This document shows, piece by piece, positions 1 to 8,360 of a stretch of 64,000 bases of DNA (position 1 is its first letter; each line of letters opens with the position of its first letter). The position numbers were made by a program, and so were the translations under genes. The DNA lies in assembly GCF_900240285.1 (NCBI RefSeq), contig NZ_OESS01000001.1, positions 1,178,001-1,242,000 of the forward strand. The letters are read 5' to 3'. Source of the DNA: Halobacillus sp. Marseille-P3879 (GTDB taxonomy: Bacteria; Bacillota; Bacilli; Bacillales; Halobacillaceae). The notes below the pieces were generated by a model. It was not told the DNA's origin. It saw nothing but the letters and a program-made list of their open reading frames with translations, and did no database searches.

Positions 1-47
1 TGACGGGTGATGTGATGGTAATTGATGGAGGATCCCATGCGATGTAA
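1..47 (+). CDS. C-terminal end of a short-chain dehydrogenase/reductase (partial)
   Basis: The reading frame beginning at base 3 encodes TGDVMVIDGGSHAM followed by a stop at 45-47. The pattern G-x-V-x-x-x-D-G-G-x is the usual C-terminus of classical SDR enzymes such as 3-oxoacyl reductases and 3-hydroxyacyl-CoA dehydrogenases. Only the last 14 residues are in the window, so the substrate cannot be told. It ends 12 bases before a thiolase start and is probably co-transcribed with it, which fits a role in the acyl-CoA catabolism cluster. Confidence 0.75.
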   Translation, partial: TGDVMVIDGGSHAM

Positions 48-59
48 AGGAGTGGACTA

Positions 60-1229
60 ATGAGTCGAGAAGCAGTTATTGTATCAGCGGTCAGAACAGC
101 AATAGGAAAGCAGGGAGGGACGCTTGCTTCTATCCCGGCCCATGTACTTGGAGCCGAAGTAATTAAGGAAAGTGTGGTTCGTGCAGAAGTCGAACCAGAA
201 CAAGTGGATGACGTCATTTTTGGTAATGTGTTAAGTGGAGGAGGAAATATAGCACGATTATCAGCTCTGGAATCTCGTCTTTCTTTAAGTCTGCCTGGAC
301 TAACAATTGACCGCCAGTGTGGTTCGGGATTAAACGCTGTCAATCTGGCAGCCCAGGCTGTTCGCGCTGGAGAGGGCGATGTTTATGTAGCCGGCGGTAC
401 AGAGAGTATGAGTCGTGCCCCTTATTTGATGGATCGGCCTGAGAAGGCATTCAGCCCTGTGCCACCTCGTTTCCGAAAGTCACAGCTTTCTCCGGAAGAT
501 ATAGGAGATCCTCCTATGGGAATCACCGCTGAGAATTTAGTCGTAAAATATAATATCTCAAGAGAAGAGCAAGACGAATTTGCGTATGAAAGTCAACGGA
601 AAATGGCCCGCGCCATGGAGGAAGACCGTTTTAAAGAACAGATTAAGGCTGTTACGGTATCCAGGCGTAAAGGAAATTCTGTTCTGTTTGATAAAGATGA
701 ACATCCTCGTCCACAGACAAACATAGAGGGGCTGGCCAGTCTTAACCCTGTATTTACAGAAGGGGGAACGGTTACTGCAGGAAATAGTTCGGGATTAAAT
801 GATGCTGCTTCAGCTCTTGTAATAATGTCACGGCAGAAAGCTGATGAACTAGGAATAAAGCCTTTAGCAGTGGTGAGAGAAAGTGCCGTAGCAGGGGTAG
901 ACCCGAATATTATGGGAATCGGTCCCGTTCCGGCTGCGAAAAAAGTGATGGAAAAAGCCGGGCTGATGTTGGATGATTTCGATTTGATTGAGATAAATGA
1001 AGCCTTTGCAGGACAGGTACTGGCTTGTAATCGGGAATTGGAAATGGATTTAAAGAAAGTGAATGTAAATGGAGGAGCAATTGCTCATGGCCATCCACTT
1101 GGGGCCACAGGAGCGATTCTTGCGACGAAGACCGTCTACGAGTTGATTCGGTCAGGAGGGAAATATGGTCTCATAACAGCTTGTATTGGCGGTGGTCAGG
1201 GAATCGCTACAATCATTGAGCGTTTTTAA
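60..1229 (+). CDS. Acetyl-CoA C-acetyltransferase (thiolase)
   Basis: Thiolase of 389 residues, the normal length for the bacterial biosynthetic/degradative thiolase fold. It should catalyse thiolytic cleavage of 3-ketoacyl-CoA or, in reverse, condensation of two acetyl-CoA in the cytoplasm. Visible signatures are the nucleophile Cys in IDRQCGSGLNAV (about residue 87), NEAFAGQ, the catalytic His in GGAIAHGHPLGATG and the second Cys in CIGGGQG near the C-terminus. The start has an AAGGAG site at the right distance. It follows an SDR end and precedes a TetR gene; a second thiolase at 12085 closes the same cluster, which fits beta-oxidation of an imported acid. Exact chain-length preference is not readable. 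Confidence 0.93.
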   Translation: MSREAVIVSAVRTAIGKQGGTLASIPAHVLGAEVIKESVVRAEVEPEQVDDVIFGNVLSGGGNIARLSALESRLSLSLPGLTIDRQCGSGLNAVNLAAQAVRAGEGDVYVAGGTESMSRAPYLMDRPEKAFSPVPPRFRKSQLSPEDIGDPPMGITAENLVVKYNISREEQDEFAYESQRKMARAMEEDRFKEQIKAVTVSRRKGNSVLFDKDEHPRPQTNIEGLASLNPVFTEGGTVTAGNSSGLNDAASALVIMSRQKADELGIKPLAVVRESAVAGVDPNIMGIGPVPAAKKVMEKAGLMLDDFDLIEINEAFAGQVLACNRELEMDLKKVNVNGGAIAHGHPLGATGAILATKTVYELIRSGGKYGLITACIGGGQGIATIIERF

Positions 1230-1251
1230 CATCTAGTAAGCAATTTAGGTA

Positions 1252-1260
1252 TGATATAAT
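1252..1260 (+). promoter_or_regulatory. Candidate extended -10 promoter for the tetR-led operon
   Basis: TGATATAAT is a perfect extended -10 element (TGN plus TATAAT) about 70 bases before the TetR start. No good -35 is visible, as is common for extended -10 promoters. It lies in the only sizeable gap between the first thiolase and the following genes, so it may start a separate transcript for the regulator, thioesterase, SDR and ligase. Confidence 0.4.
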
Positions 1261-1330
1261 TTTAGCGCCGGTTGAGGCGTGAAAATCAATAAAATGACTT
1301 ATAACATACTTAAATGAGAGGAATTTTTTT

Positions 1331-1897
1331 ATGAGACAAAGGCTGATTGAATCAGGCATTAACTTATTTGATGAAAAGGGGTTTACTGAAACATCAGTTG
1401 AAGATATTACAAAAGAGCTTCAAGTAACCAAAGGAACGTTTTACTACTATTTCAAAAGTAAGCAGCAGCTCCTAAGGGACATTCACTTAGGCTATATTGA
1501 GTACTTGCTGAACAATCAAGAAGAGATTCTTAAAGACCCCGGGAAAGATAGTAAAGATAAGCTCCGCGCTACAATTTATATGATTATCCACAGTATTCAA
1601 AGCCAGAAAAAGAGTGCAAGAATATTTTTTAGAGAAATGCGTAATCTTGCCCCTGAGTATTTAAAGCAGAATATGGAGAAACGTGATTTATTTAGAAAAA
1701 ATGTCCAGAGGATTGTAGAAGAGGGTGTGAGAGAAGGCTGCTTTGAGGAAAACTTAAATACCGATATGATTACACGGGGAATATTAGGAGTTACTAATTG
1801 GAGTTACTACTGGTTCAACCCTGAAGGAGAGGTCTCAGATGAGGAACTGACCGACATTTATCTGGAAATGATTTTAAATGGAATTACTAAGAAATAA
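1331..1897 (+). CDS. TetR-family transcriptional regulator
   Basis: A 188-residue TetR-type repressor. The N-terminal helix-turn-helix is clear, with SVEDITKELQVTKGTFYYYF at roughly residues 23-42 followed by KSKQQLL, the classic TetR recognition-helix pattern. The C-terminal two thirds is a helical ligand-binding and dimerisation domain of normal length. It sits inside an acyl-CoA catabolism cluster, so an acyl-CoA or the free acid is a plausible inducer (FadR-type regulation in Bacillus is precedent), but the ligand is inferred only from context. It probably controls its own operon and perhaps the transporter genes downstream. Confidence 0.9.
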   Translation: MRQRLIESGINLFDEKGFTETSVEDITKELQVTKGTFYYYFKSKQQLLRDIHLGYIEYLLNNQEEILKDPGKDSKDKLRATIYMIIHSIQSQKKSARIFFREMRNLAPEYLKQNMEKRDLFRKNVQRIVEEGVREGCFEENLNTDMITRGILGVTNWSYYWFNPEGEVSDEELTDIYLEMILNGITKK

Positions 1898-1923
1898 CCA
1901 GTTTTAATAGGAGGGGCCTGGGA

Positions 1924-2325
1924 ATGAAGCATGAAACTGTTACAAATGTCCGTTTTTGTGAAACGGATGCGGCTGGTCATGTGAATAATACGAGTTATTT
2001 CATTTATCTAGAAGAGGCCAGGGGGAAGTTTTTTCAATCGATTCTGAAGGACTATCAGACCTTCGGCCGTTTTATAATTGCTTCTACTCATTGTGACTTT
2101 GTCAGCCAGGCTTATTACAATCAGGAATTAGTTATCTCTACCTGGATATCTAAGATAGGAAATAAGAGTTTTCAATTTAAACACGAGATAAGAGTAAAGG
2201 ATTCAGACACGTTGATTGCTGCGGCAGGAGCCGCAATCGTTTATTTTAATTACAATGAGCAAACAAGCGAACCAATACCAGCTGAATTCAGGAAGCTATT
2301 AGAAGGCCAGCTTGTTGCCAGTTAG
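1924..2325 (+). CDS. Hotdog-fold acyl-CoA thioesterase (4HBT family)
   Basis: A 133-residue single hotdog domain of the 4-hydroxybenzoyl-CoA thioesterase/YbgC type. The N-terminal motif VRFCETDAAGHVNNTSYF contains the catalytic Asp and the HVNN element of this family, followed by the long central helix (YLEEARGKFF). These enzymes hydrolyse acyl-CoA to free acid and CoA, often to rescue CoA from dead-end intermediates. The RBS is AGGAGG, 27 bases after the TetR stop, and the SDR follows 15 bases later, so the three are one operon. Substrate unknown. Confidence 0.85.
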   Translation: MKHETVTNVRFCETDAAGHVNNTSYFIYLEEARGKFFQSILKDYQTFGRFIIASTHCDFVSQAYYNQELVISTWISKIGNKSFQFKHEIRVKDSDTLIAAAGAAIVYFNYNEQTSEPIPAEFRKLLEGQLVAS

Positions 2326-2340
2326 AATGGAGAGGATGGT

Positions 2341-3108
2341 TTGCAGCGATTTACGGATTGTGTAGCTGTAGTAACAGGTGCAGGAAGCGGAATAGGTGCA
2401 CAGACGGCTGTTCGATTAGCACAGGAAGGCGCAAAGGTTATACTTGCCGGAAGAACACTTTCTAAGCTCCAGTCTACAGCAGACTTGATTAATAGGTCTT
2501 CTGAGAACGCTGTGTCTGAAATTTTTCAGACGGATGTAACAAATGAAGAAGACGTACAGAAGCTTACTACTTTCGTTAATCAAAAATACGGTAAGCTTCA
2601 CGTTTTGATAAATAATGCAGGAGTCTCCGGCAAATCAAGAATTTTAGAGCTTAATGCAAGTGAATGGGATCGAATTCAGGAAACAAACTTAAAAAGTGTG
2701 TTTCTCGTTTCGAAACATTTAGGAAAACTGATGATGGAAACAGGAAGCGACCACTATCCTGCGATTGTCAATGTTGCTTCTCTTTCCGGTCATAAAGCGG
2801 GAGCTATGATTCCTCATTACAGTTCTTCTAAGGCAGCAGTTATTAACTTTACTAGAGCGTTGGCCGCCGAACTGGCGCCATACGGGATACGTGTGAACTC
2901 AGTTTCCCCGGGGTTTGCAGAGACCCCATTAACCGCTGATGGATTAAAAAACAAGCGGTTTGAAGAAGCAATTATTAAAAATACGGCCCTGAGAAGAGTG
3001 GGAAGTTCTGAGGAAATCGCTAATGTGATTGTGTTTGCCGCATCTAAAGAAGCTTCATATATGACAGGCTCTGACTTACTTGTCGATGGTGGATGGCTGA
3101 TCACCTAG
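2341..3108 (+). CDS. Short-chain dehydrogenase/reductase
   Basis: Classical SDR of 255 residues starting at TTG with a GGAGAGGA site just upstream. The N-terminal Rossmann motif VTGAGSGIGAQTA, the structural NNAG, the catalytic YSSSK (YxxxK) with an upstream Ser, and the C-terminal DGGW are all present, so the enzyme should be active with NAD(P). In this cluster a 3-hydroxyacyl-CoA dehydrogenase or 3-ketoacyl reductase role is likely but is inferred from neighbours, not from the sequence. It is 46 bases ahead of the acyl-CoA ligase. Confidence 0.88.
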   Translation: MQRFTDCVAVVTGAGSGIGAQTAVRLAQEGAKVILAGRTLSKLQSTADLINRSSENAVSEIFQTDVTNEEDVQKLTTFVNQKYGKLHVLINNAGVSGKSRILELNASEWDRIQETNLKSVFLVSKHLGKLMMETGSDHYPAIVNVASLSGHKAGAMIPHYSSSKAAVINFTRALAAELAPYGIRVNSVSPGFAETPLTADGLKNKRFEEAIIKNTALRRVGSSEEIANVIVFAASKEASYMTGSDLLVDGGWLIT

Positions 3109-3154
3109 AAATAAAAATGTGTTACTCATTTTTTAAAAGGAGAGGGATTCACTT

Positions 3155-4828
3155 ATGCTAACGAAACATTTTGAATTCTGGCCGAAGCTTACGAAGTCTT
3201 TAACTCTTCCCGAGACGACACTTTACGATAACCTGAAGGTCTCGGCTGAGCGTTACCCTCAGCAGCAGGCGGTGTATTATTATGGAAATACACTGACCTA
3301 CCGCCAGTTAATTGATGAAGTGGACAGCATGGCAGGCTATCTACAGGAGTACCTTGGGGTGACAAAAGGGGAAAAGGTGCTGCTTTTCATGCAAAATTCT
3401 CCACAGTTTATTATTAGTTATTACGCGATTCTAAGAGCCGGCGGGGTAGTTGTACCGATCAATCCTATGCTGAAGTCAAATGAGCTGGAATTTTATATTA
3501 AAGATTGTGAGATTCGAAATGGAGTGATTGGTCAGGAGCTGTTCGGTGAAGTAGAGCCGCTGACTCACACGACGACACTGCAGCACCTTGTCCTTGCAGC
3601 TTATTCTGACTATAAAGGAGATAGCTTTGAAGGCGTCCCTGCTGAGGTGGATGCTCCGAGGGAGAACTTTGACAACCCTCGATACCACTTGTGGGATCAC
3701 GTACTCAACACAAAGGTTCAACCTAAAGCACATAAGGGTGAAGCCGATGATCTTGCCGTTCTACCATATACGTCGGGCACGACCGGTTTACCTAAGGGAT
3801 GTATGCATACAAATCGAACAGTGCAGGCAAATACAATCGGCGCTTATTATTGGGCACGATCTACACCTCAATCCAAAAGTCTTATGACCTTGCCTTTGTT
3901 TCACGTAACCGGGATGGTTCACAGCATGCACATGCCTATCTTCAGTGGAAGCACAATGGTTATCATGACGAGATGGAACCGTGAAACAGCGCAAAAACTT
4001 ATCAAAGAACAACAATGTACACACTGGGTTACCATTAGTACAATGCTCGTTGATTTCTTGGCCAATCCTGCTTTAAAAGCCGAAGATCTTACTTCATTAA
4101 TTGGTATTTCTGGTGGAGGAGCTGCATTTCCTAAGGCACTAGGTGAGAAGCTTTATAAATTAACCGGATTAGAGTTTACGGAAGGATACGGACTCTCAGA
4201 AACGATTGCACAAACGCATTTTAACCCTCCTGAACGACCAAAAATGCAATGTCTGGGCATCCCATCATTTGATGTAGATTCGCGGATTATCGATCCAGTT
4301 GATCAAACTGAAAAAGAGGCCGGGGAAATCGGTGAGATTATAGTGAATGGTCCTCAAGTGATGATCGGCTATTACAATAGACCGGACGAAAATGAAAGCG
4401 CTTTTATAGAAATAGAAGGCAAATCATTTTTTAGAACAGGGGATATTGGCCGTTTTGATAAAGAAGGCTATTTTTATATTGTGGATCGTGTGAAGCGGAT
4501 GATTAATGCATCTGGGTACAACGTGTGGCCGACCGAAGTGGAGTCTCAATTATATCATCATGAAGCGGTTGAGCAAGCCTGTGTGGTTGGCATTCCTGAC
4601 CCGAGAAAAGGAGAAGAAATTAAGGCGTTTGTTATTTTGAATGAAAATTATGAGGGTGAAATTACCGAAGAAGAAATTATTGCCTGGGCTAAGCATCAAA
4701 TGGCTGCTTACAAATATCCAAGGATTATTGAATTTAGAAAGGAATTTCCTACAACAGCCAGCGGTAAAATATTGTGGCGGAAGCTTCAAGAGGAAGAAGT
4801 GGAGAAGTTTGAGGAAACTAAAAAATAG
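3155..4828 (+). CDS. Acyl-CoA synthetase (AMP-forming ligase)
   Basis: A 557-residue ANL-superfamily ligase that activates a carboxylic acid to its acyl-CoA through an acyl-adenylate. The ATP-binding motif YTSGTTGLPKGCMHTN lies near residue 207, GYGLSE is the A5 motif, FRTGDIGRFDKEGY the A7 motif, VKRMINASGYNVWPTEVE the hinge, and TASGKILWRKL holds the C-terminal catalytic Lys. Length fits medium/long-chain fatty acyl-CoA synthetases. Strong AAGGAGAGG RBS. Placed between beta-oxidation genes and an ABC importer, it probably activates the imported acid. Substrate range is open; an aromatic or branched acid is as possible as a fatty acid. Confidence 0.9.
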   Translation: MLTKHFEFWPKLTKSLTLPETTLYDNLKVSAERYPQQQAVYYYGNTLTYRQLIDEVDSMAGYLQEYLGVTKGEKVLLFMQNSPQFIISYYAILRAGGVVVPINPMLKSNELEFYIKDCEIRNGVIGQELFGEVEPLTHTTTLQHLVLAAYSDYKGDSFEGVPAEVDAPRENFDNPRYHLWDHVLNTKVQPKAHKGEADDLAVLPYTSGTTGLPKGCMHTNRTVQANTIGAYYWARSTPQSKSLMTLPLFHVTGMVHSMHMPIFSGSTMVIMTRWNRETAQKLIKEQQCTHWVTISTMLVDFLANPALKAEDLTSLIGISGGGAAFPKALGEKLYKLTGLEFTEGYGLSETIAQTHFNPPERPKMQCLGIPSFDVDSRIIDPVDQTEKEAGEIGEIIVNGPQVMIGYYNRPDENESAFIEIEGKSFFRTGDIGRFDKEGYFYIVDRVKRMINASGYNVWPTEVESQLYHHEAVEQACVVGIPDPRKGEEIKAFVILNENYEGEITEEEIIAWAKHQMAAYKYPRIIEFRKEFPTTASGKILWRKLQEEEVEKFEETKK

Positions 4829-4942
4829 AGCATCGCTGATTGGCAGAGGTGAACGCTCCATTCCATCCGCAACATGCTGACTGGTTAGTAAGCTGTGGGT
4901 GGACTCCTCAAGCTAACTCAGAAAGGCTAAAGGGGTAATTGA

Positions 4943-5806
4943 ATGGATATTTTAACACAACAGCTTTTTAATGGATTGACCATAGGAAGTGTTTACAGCC
5001 TCGTTGCATTAGGTTTAACCCTGGTTTATGGGATTCTGCATATTCCCAATTTCGCTCACGGTGCTCTGTATATGCTGGGGGCTTATGTCACTCTTACTTC
5101 GATGCTTCTATGGAATATGAATTATTGGCTGGCTATCGCACTATCAGTAATTGTCGTTGGTTTATTAGGGGTATTAATGGAACGTCTTGTTTTTAACCCG
5201 TTGAAAAACGCCCCCCCTATTCATGACAAAATAGCAGCGATTGGCATTTTGCTATTCCTCGAAGCTTTAGCTCAATTAATGTGGGGGGCAGATTATCGCT
5301 CGATGTCCACCCCGTATGGAGAAGTTGTTAATATCTTTGGTATGACTGTAACGATGCAGCGGATGCTCATTAATATTGGAGCAATAGTCGTGATGGTGCT
5401 GCTTTATCTATTTTTGAAAAAGACCTTTGTAGGTTCAACGATTATTGCAATGGCCCAAAACCGTAAGGGGGCTCATCTAGTAGGTATTAATACAAATAAA
5501 GTGGCGATGCTGACTTTTTTAATATCAGGCGCCTTAGCAGCCATAGCAGCTTCTTTATCATCTCCTATTAATCTAGTATTTCCGGGTATGGGACATCTGG
5601 TGATATTAAAGGCTTTCGTAATCATTATTTTAGGGGGTATGGGAAGCATCCCTGGAGCTATAGTAGGGGGTTACATTCTTGGCTTTAGCGAGAGTCTCGG
5701 AGCTACTTATATTTCCAACGATTATAAGGACATTATTGCCTTTGTATTGTTAATTGTTATTTTGTCGATCAAACCTCAAGGGTTATTCTCCAGGGAGGGA
5801 TTCTAA
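4943..5806 (+). CDS. Branched-chain amino-acid-type ABC transporter permease (LivH family)
   Basis: A 287-residue LivH-type permease with about eight hydrophobic segments and the early conserved GLTIGSVYSLVALGLTLVYG signature, plus the cytoplasmic loop with AxAQNRKGAHLVGIN that contacts the ATPase. It forms the inner-membrane channel with the LivM-like protein. It directly abuts the next permease. Liv-type importers carry branched amino acids but many paralogues carry aromatic acids, urea or other carboxylates; co-localisation with an acyl-CoA ligase and dehydrogenases argues for a carboxylic acid substrate here. Confidence 0.9.
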   Translation: MDILTQQLFNGLTIGSVYSLVALGLTLVYGILHIPNFAHGALYMLGAYVTLTSMLLWNMNYWLAIALSVIVVGLLGVLMERLVFNPLKNAPPIHDKIAAIGILLFLEALAQLMWGADYRSMSTPYGEVVNIFGMTVTMQRMLINIGAIVVMVLLYLFLKKTFVGSTIIAMAQNRKGAHLVGINTNKVAMLTFLISGALAAIAASLSSPINLVFPGMGHLVILKAFVIIILGGMGSIPGAIVGGYILGFSESLGATYISNDYKDIIAFVLLIVILSIKPQGLFSREGF

Positions 5807-6835
5807 ATGATACGGCTCCATAGAAAGCATTACATCATCTTCGGATTGGTAATCGCTGCTGGAATCTTTCCTTTTCTTAATCAGAATGAATACTGGCTTC
5901 ACATACTAACCTTATCATTTATTTGGATAATTGCTGTCTACGGCTTAAACCTTCTTGCAGGCTATACGGGGTATTTATCGCTAGCCCATGCTGGCTTTTT
6001 TGCGATCGGTGCTTATTCATTAGGGCTTTTGACAGTTAAAACAGGAGTCAATTACTGGGCCGCTTTGGCTTTATCATGCTTGATTACAAGTGTGATCGGG
6101 TTTCTGATCGGATTAATTGCACTTCGCACGAAAGAACACTTCTTTGCAATCTATACCCTGTGTGTCGGCTATGTGATTTATCTCGTCATCGATAAATGGG
6201 ACAGCCTGACAGGGGGAGTTCGCGGGTTAATTGGAATCCCTGCTCCATCGAACATCGGTCCCCTTTCCTTCCAGAGTTCGTTATCTCAATACTATCTTGT
6301 TTTATTTTTTCTATTAGCCACCATATTCATCATGTACCGAATTGTCCATTCACTTACTGGACGAACCTTTATCGCGATCCGTAACAGTGAAGAACTAGCT
6401 AAGACTATCGGGATTTCAACAATGAAAAATAAACTGGTTGTCTTTGTTCTCTCTACATTTTTTGCCGGACTGGCAGGCGCGTTATATGCCTCTTTCATAC
6501 GATTTATAGGACCTGATATCGGCTATACGACCGTGATTTTTGATTTGCTTACGTATCTGCTTGTAGGCGGTATCGGAACAATGGCTGGTCCGATTGTAGG
6601 TACAATTCTTATTGTTTCCGTGTCTCAATCACTTCAGTTTTTACAAGACTACCGTATGTTGATCTTTGGTCCGCTTCTCACTTTAATCATCATTTTTTAC
6701 CCAAGAGGAATTGTTGGATTATTTAATGAGATGTACATGAAAAGAAGGAGCAGGAAGAAGCCGCGGTTAAAGAAAACACAAACCCCTTATACAGATTCTG
6801 AAGGCCTACAGGAAGATAGAGTGAAGGAGGGATAA
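5807..6835 (+). CDS. Branched-chain amino-acid-type ABC transporter permease (LivM family)
   Basis: A 342-residue LivM-type permease. The segment GLNLLAGYTGYLSLAHAGFFA near residue 50 is the family hallmark, and GRTFIAIRNSEELAKTIGI is the ATPase-contacting loop. About ten hydrophobic stretches precede a basic, hydrophilic C-terminal tail of about 45 residues. It starts at the base after the LivH stop, so the two permeases are translationally coupled and form one heterodimeric channel. Confidence 0.9.
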   Translation: MIRLHRKHYIIFGLVIAAGIFPFLNQNEYWLHILTLSFIWIIAVYGLNLLAGYTGYLSLAHAGFFAIGAYSLGLLTVKTGVNYWAALALSCLITSVIGFLIGLIALRTKEHFFAIYTLCVGYVIYLVIDKWDSLTGGVRGLIGIPAPSNIGPLSFQSSLSQYYLVLFFLLATIFIMYRIVHSLTGRTFIAIRNSEELAKTIGISTMKNKLVVFVLSTFFAGLAGALYASFIRFIGPDIGYTTVIFDLLTYLLVGGIGTMAGPIVGTILIVSVSQSLQFLQDYRMLIFGPLLTLIIIFYPRGIVGLFNEMYMKRRSRKKPRLKKTQTPYTDSEGLQEDRVKEG

Positions 6836-6838
6836 AAA

Positions 6839-7603
6839 ATGTTTATAGAGACAAGGAACTTGACGAAGCAATTCGGTGGATTGGTAGCAGTGAAAAATGT
6901 AGATTTCGCAATTGAAAAAGGTAAGATCAACGCAATTATCGGACCTAACGGTGCAGGAAAATCTACATTTTTTAATCTGGTGAGCGGGTCTTATACACCT
7001 AGTGCCGGACGGGTGATGTTTAAAGGAAATGATATTACTCATCTGCCACCTAATAAGGTTGCTAAGCTTGGGGTGGCAAGAACCTTTCAGACGACCAATC
7101 TTTTTGAACAAGCGACGGTTCTGGACAACGTAATAGTCGGCCACAGGCTGCGGACTAAATCCAACCTGTTCGATGCCGTGCTCAGGACAAACCGCTATAA
7201 GAGAGAAGAGAAAAAGTGTCGGGAGAAAGCAATGGAGGTACTGGAATTTACAGGATTAACGCATATTACAGACCAGCTGGCTGGAAGCATTACACAGGAA
7301 GAAAAGAAACGTGTTGCTTTTGCTCTGGCGTTAGCCACTGATCCTGAAGTTGTATTTCTTGATGAACCAGCTGCCGGTATTAATCCGGGTGAAACAGAAG
7401 GGCTTGCCGAACTTATGCAAAAGATGGTGAAGAAAGGAATTACAGTTTGTCTTATTGAGCATAAGATGCAGATGATAATGAAACTGGCCGATAAAATCAT
7501 GGTATTAAACTACGGAGAAAAAATAGCGGAAGGCACTTCAGAAGAAATTATGAATAATGAAACTGTTATTGAAGCGTACTTAGGGGGGGACGCCAGTGCT
7601 TAG
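6839..7603 (+). CDS. ABC transporter ATP-binding protein (LivG family)
   Basis: A 254-residue ATPase subunit. Walker A is GPNGAGKST (about residue 38), the LivG-specific insertion between Walker A and the signature motif is present, the signature is degenerate (GSITQEEKKR in place of LSGGQ), Walker B is VVFLDEPAAGINP and the switch His is in CLIEHKM. The first nine bases after the permease stop hold the start, and the stop overlaps the LivF start by 8 bases, so expression is coupled. It energises uptake with LivF on the inner membrane face. The unusual signature loop may deserve comparison with LivG relatives, which normally read LSYGQQR-like. Confidence 0.88.
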   Translation: MFIETRNLTKQFGGLVAVKNVDFAIEKGKINAIIGPNGAGKSTFFNLVSGSYTPSAGRVMFKGNDITHLPPNKVAKLGVARTFQTTNLFEQATVLDNVIVGHRLRTKSNLFDAVLRTNRYKREEKKCREKAMEVLEFTGLTHITDQLAGSITQEEKKRVAFALALATDPEVVFLDEPAAGINPGETEGLAELMQKMVKKGITVCLIEHKMQMIMKLADKIMVLNYGEKIAEGTSEEIMNNETVIEAYLGGDASA

Positions 7604-8303
7604 ACTTGCGGGATTATCCGTTGCTTATGGTAGTTTCACTGCTATTCAAGCAGTAGATATCGAAGTTCAGGAAGGAGAGCTCGTTGTTTTACTCGGTTCA
7701 AATGGGGCTGGAAAAAGTACAACGTTTAAAGCCATCAGCGGGATTGAGAAACCCTGTGAGGGAGACATCTACTTTGAGGGGAAGTCGATCGTAAAGAAGT
7801 CACCGGACCGAATTGTGAAGGCTGGTATCGTCCAATGTGCAGAAGGAAGAGAACTATTCAGTAGAATGACGGTGTCTGAGAACCTGGTGATGGGTGCATA
7901 CGTACACAGGAAACAAAAAACTGAGGTTAAGAATTCTTTAAGCCGCGTTTATGAATTGTTCCCAATTTTACAAGAAAAGAAGAGTCACACAGCAGGTTCT
8001 TTAAGCGGGGGACAACAGCAAATGCTTGCAATCGGCAGAGCCCTGATGGCTAAGCCCAAATTGTTAATGCTTGATGAACCATCGATTGGTTTGGCTCCTT
8101 TAATTGTTGAACAGATGTTTGAAGTGATTCAGCGAATTAACAATGAAGGGACCACGGTGCTGCTTGCTGAACAAAATGCAAATGCCGCATTGAAAATTGC
8201 TGACCGGGGATACGTCTTTGAAAGCGGAGCAGTTGTTGTAAGAGGATCATCGCAGGAATTACTTACGAATGATGACGTACGAAAGGCATACATCGGTGCG
8301 TAA
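7596..8303 (+). CDS. ABC transporter ATP-binding protein (LivF family)
   Basis: A 235-residue LivF ATPase. Walker A GSNGAGKST, signature SLSGGQQQMLAIGRALM, Walker B LLMLDEPSIGLAP and switch region LLAEQNA are all canonical. The start is GTG (7596) preceded by TAGGGGGGA inside the LivG end, giving an 8-base overlap. It pairs with LivG to form the ATPase dimer of the importer. Confidence 0.9.
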   Translation: MLRLAGLSVAYGSFTAIQAVDIEVQEGELVVLLGSNGAGKSTTFKAISGIEKPCEGDIYFEGKSIVKKSPDRIVKAGIVQCAEGRELFSRMTVSENLVMGAYVHRKQKTEVKNSLSRVYELFPILQEKKSHTAGSLSGGQQQMLAIGRALMAKPKLLMLDEPSIGLAPLIVEQMFEVIQRINNEGTTVLLAEQNANAALKIADRGYVFESGAVVVRGSSQELLTNDDVRKAYIGA

Positions 8304-8360
8304 GGCTTTTGATAAACGATAGATTTATAATCTGCCATTTAAAGGGGATGAAGTATTTTG

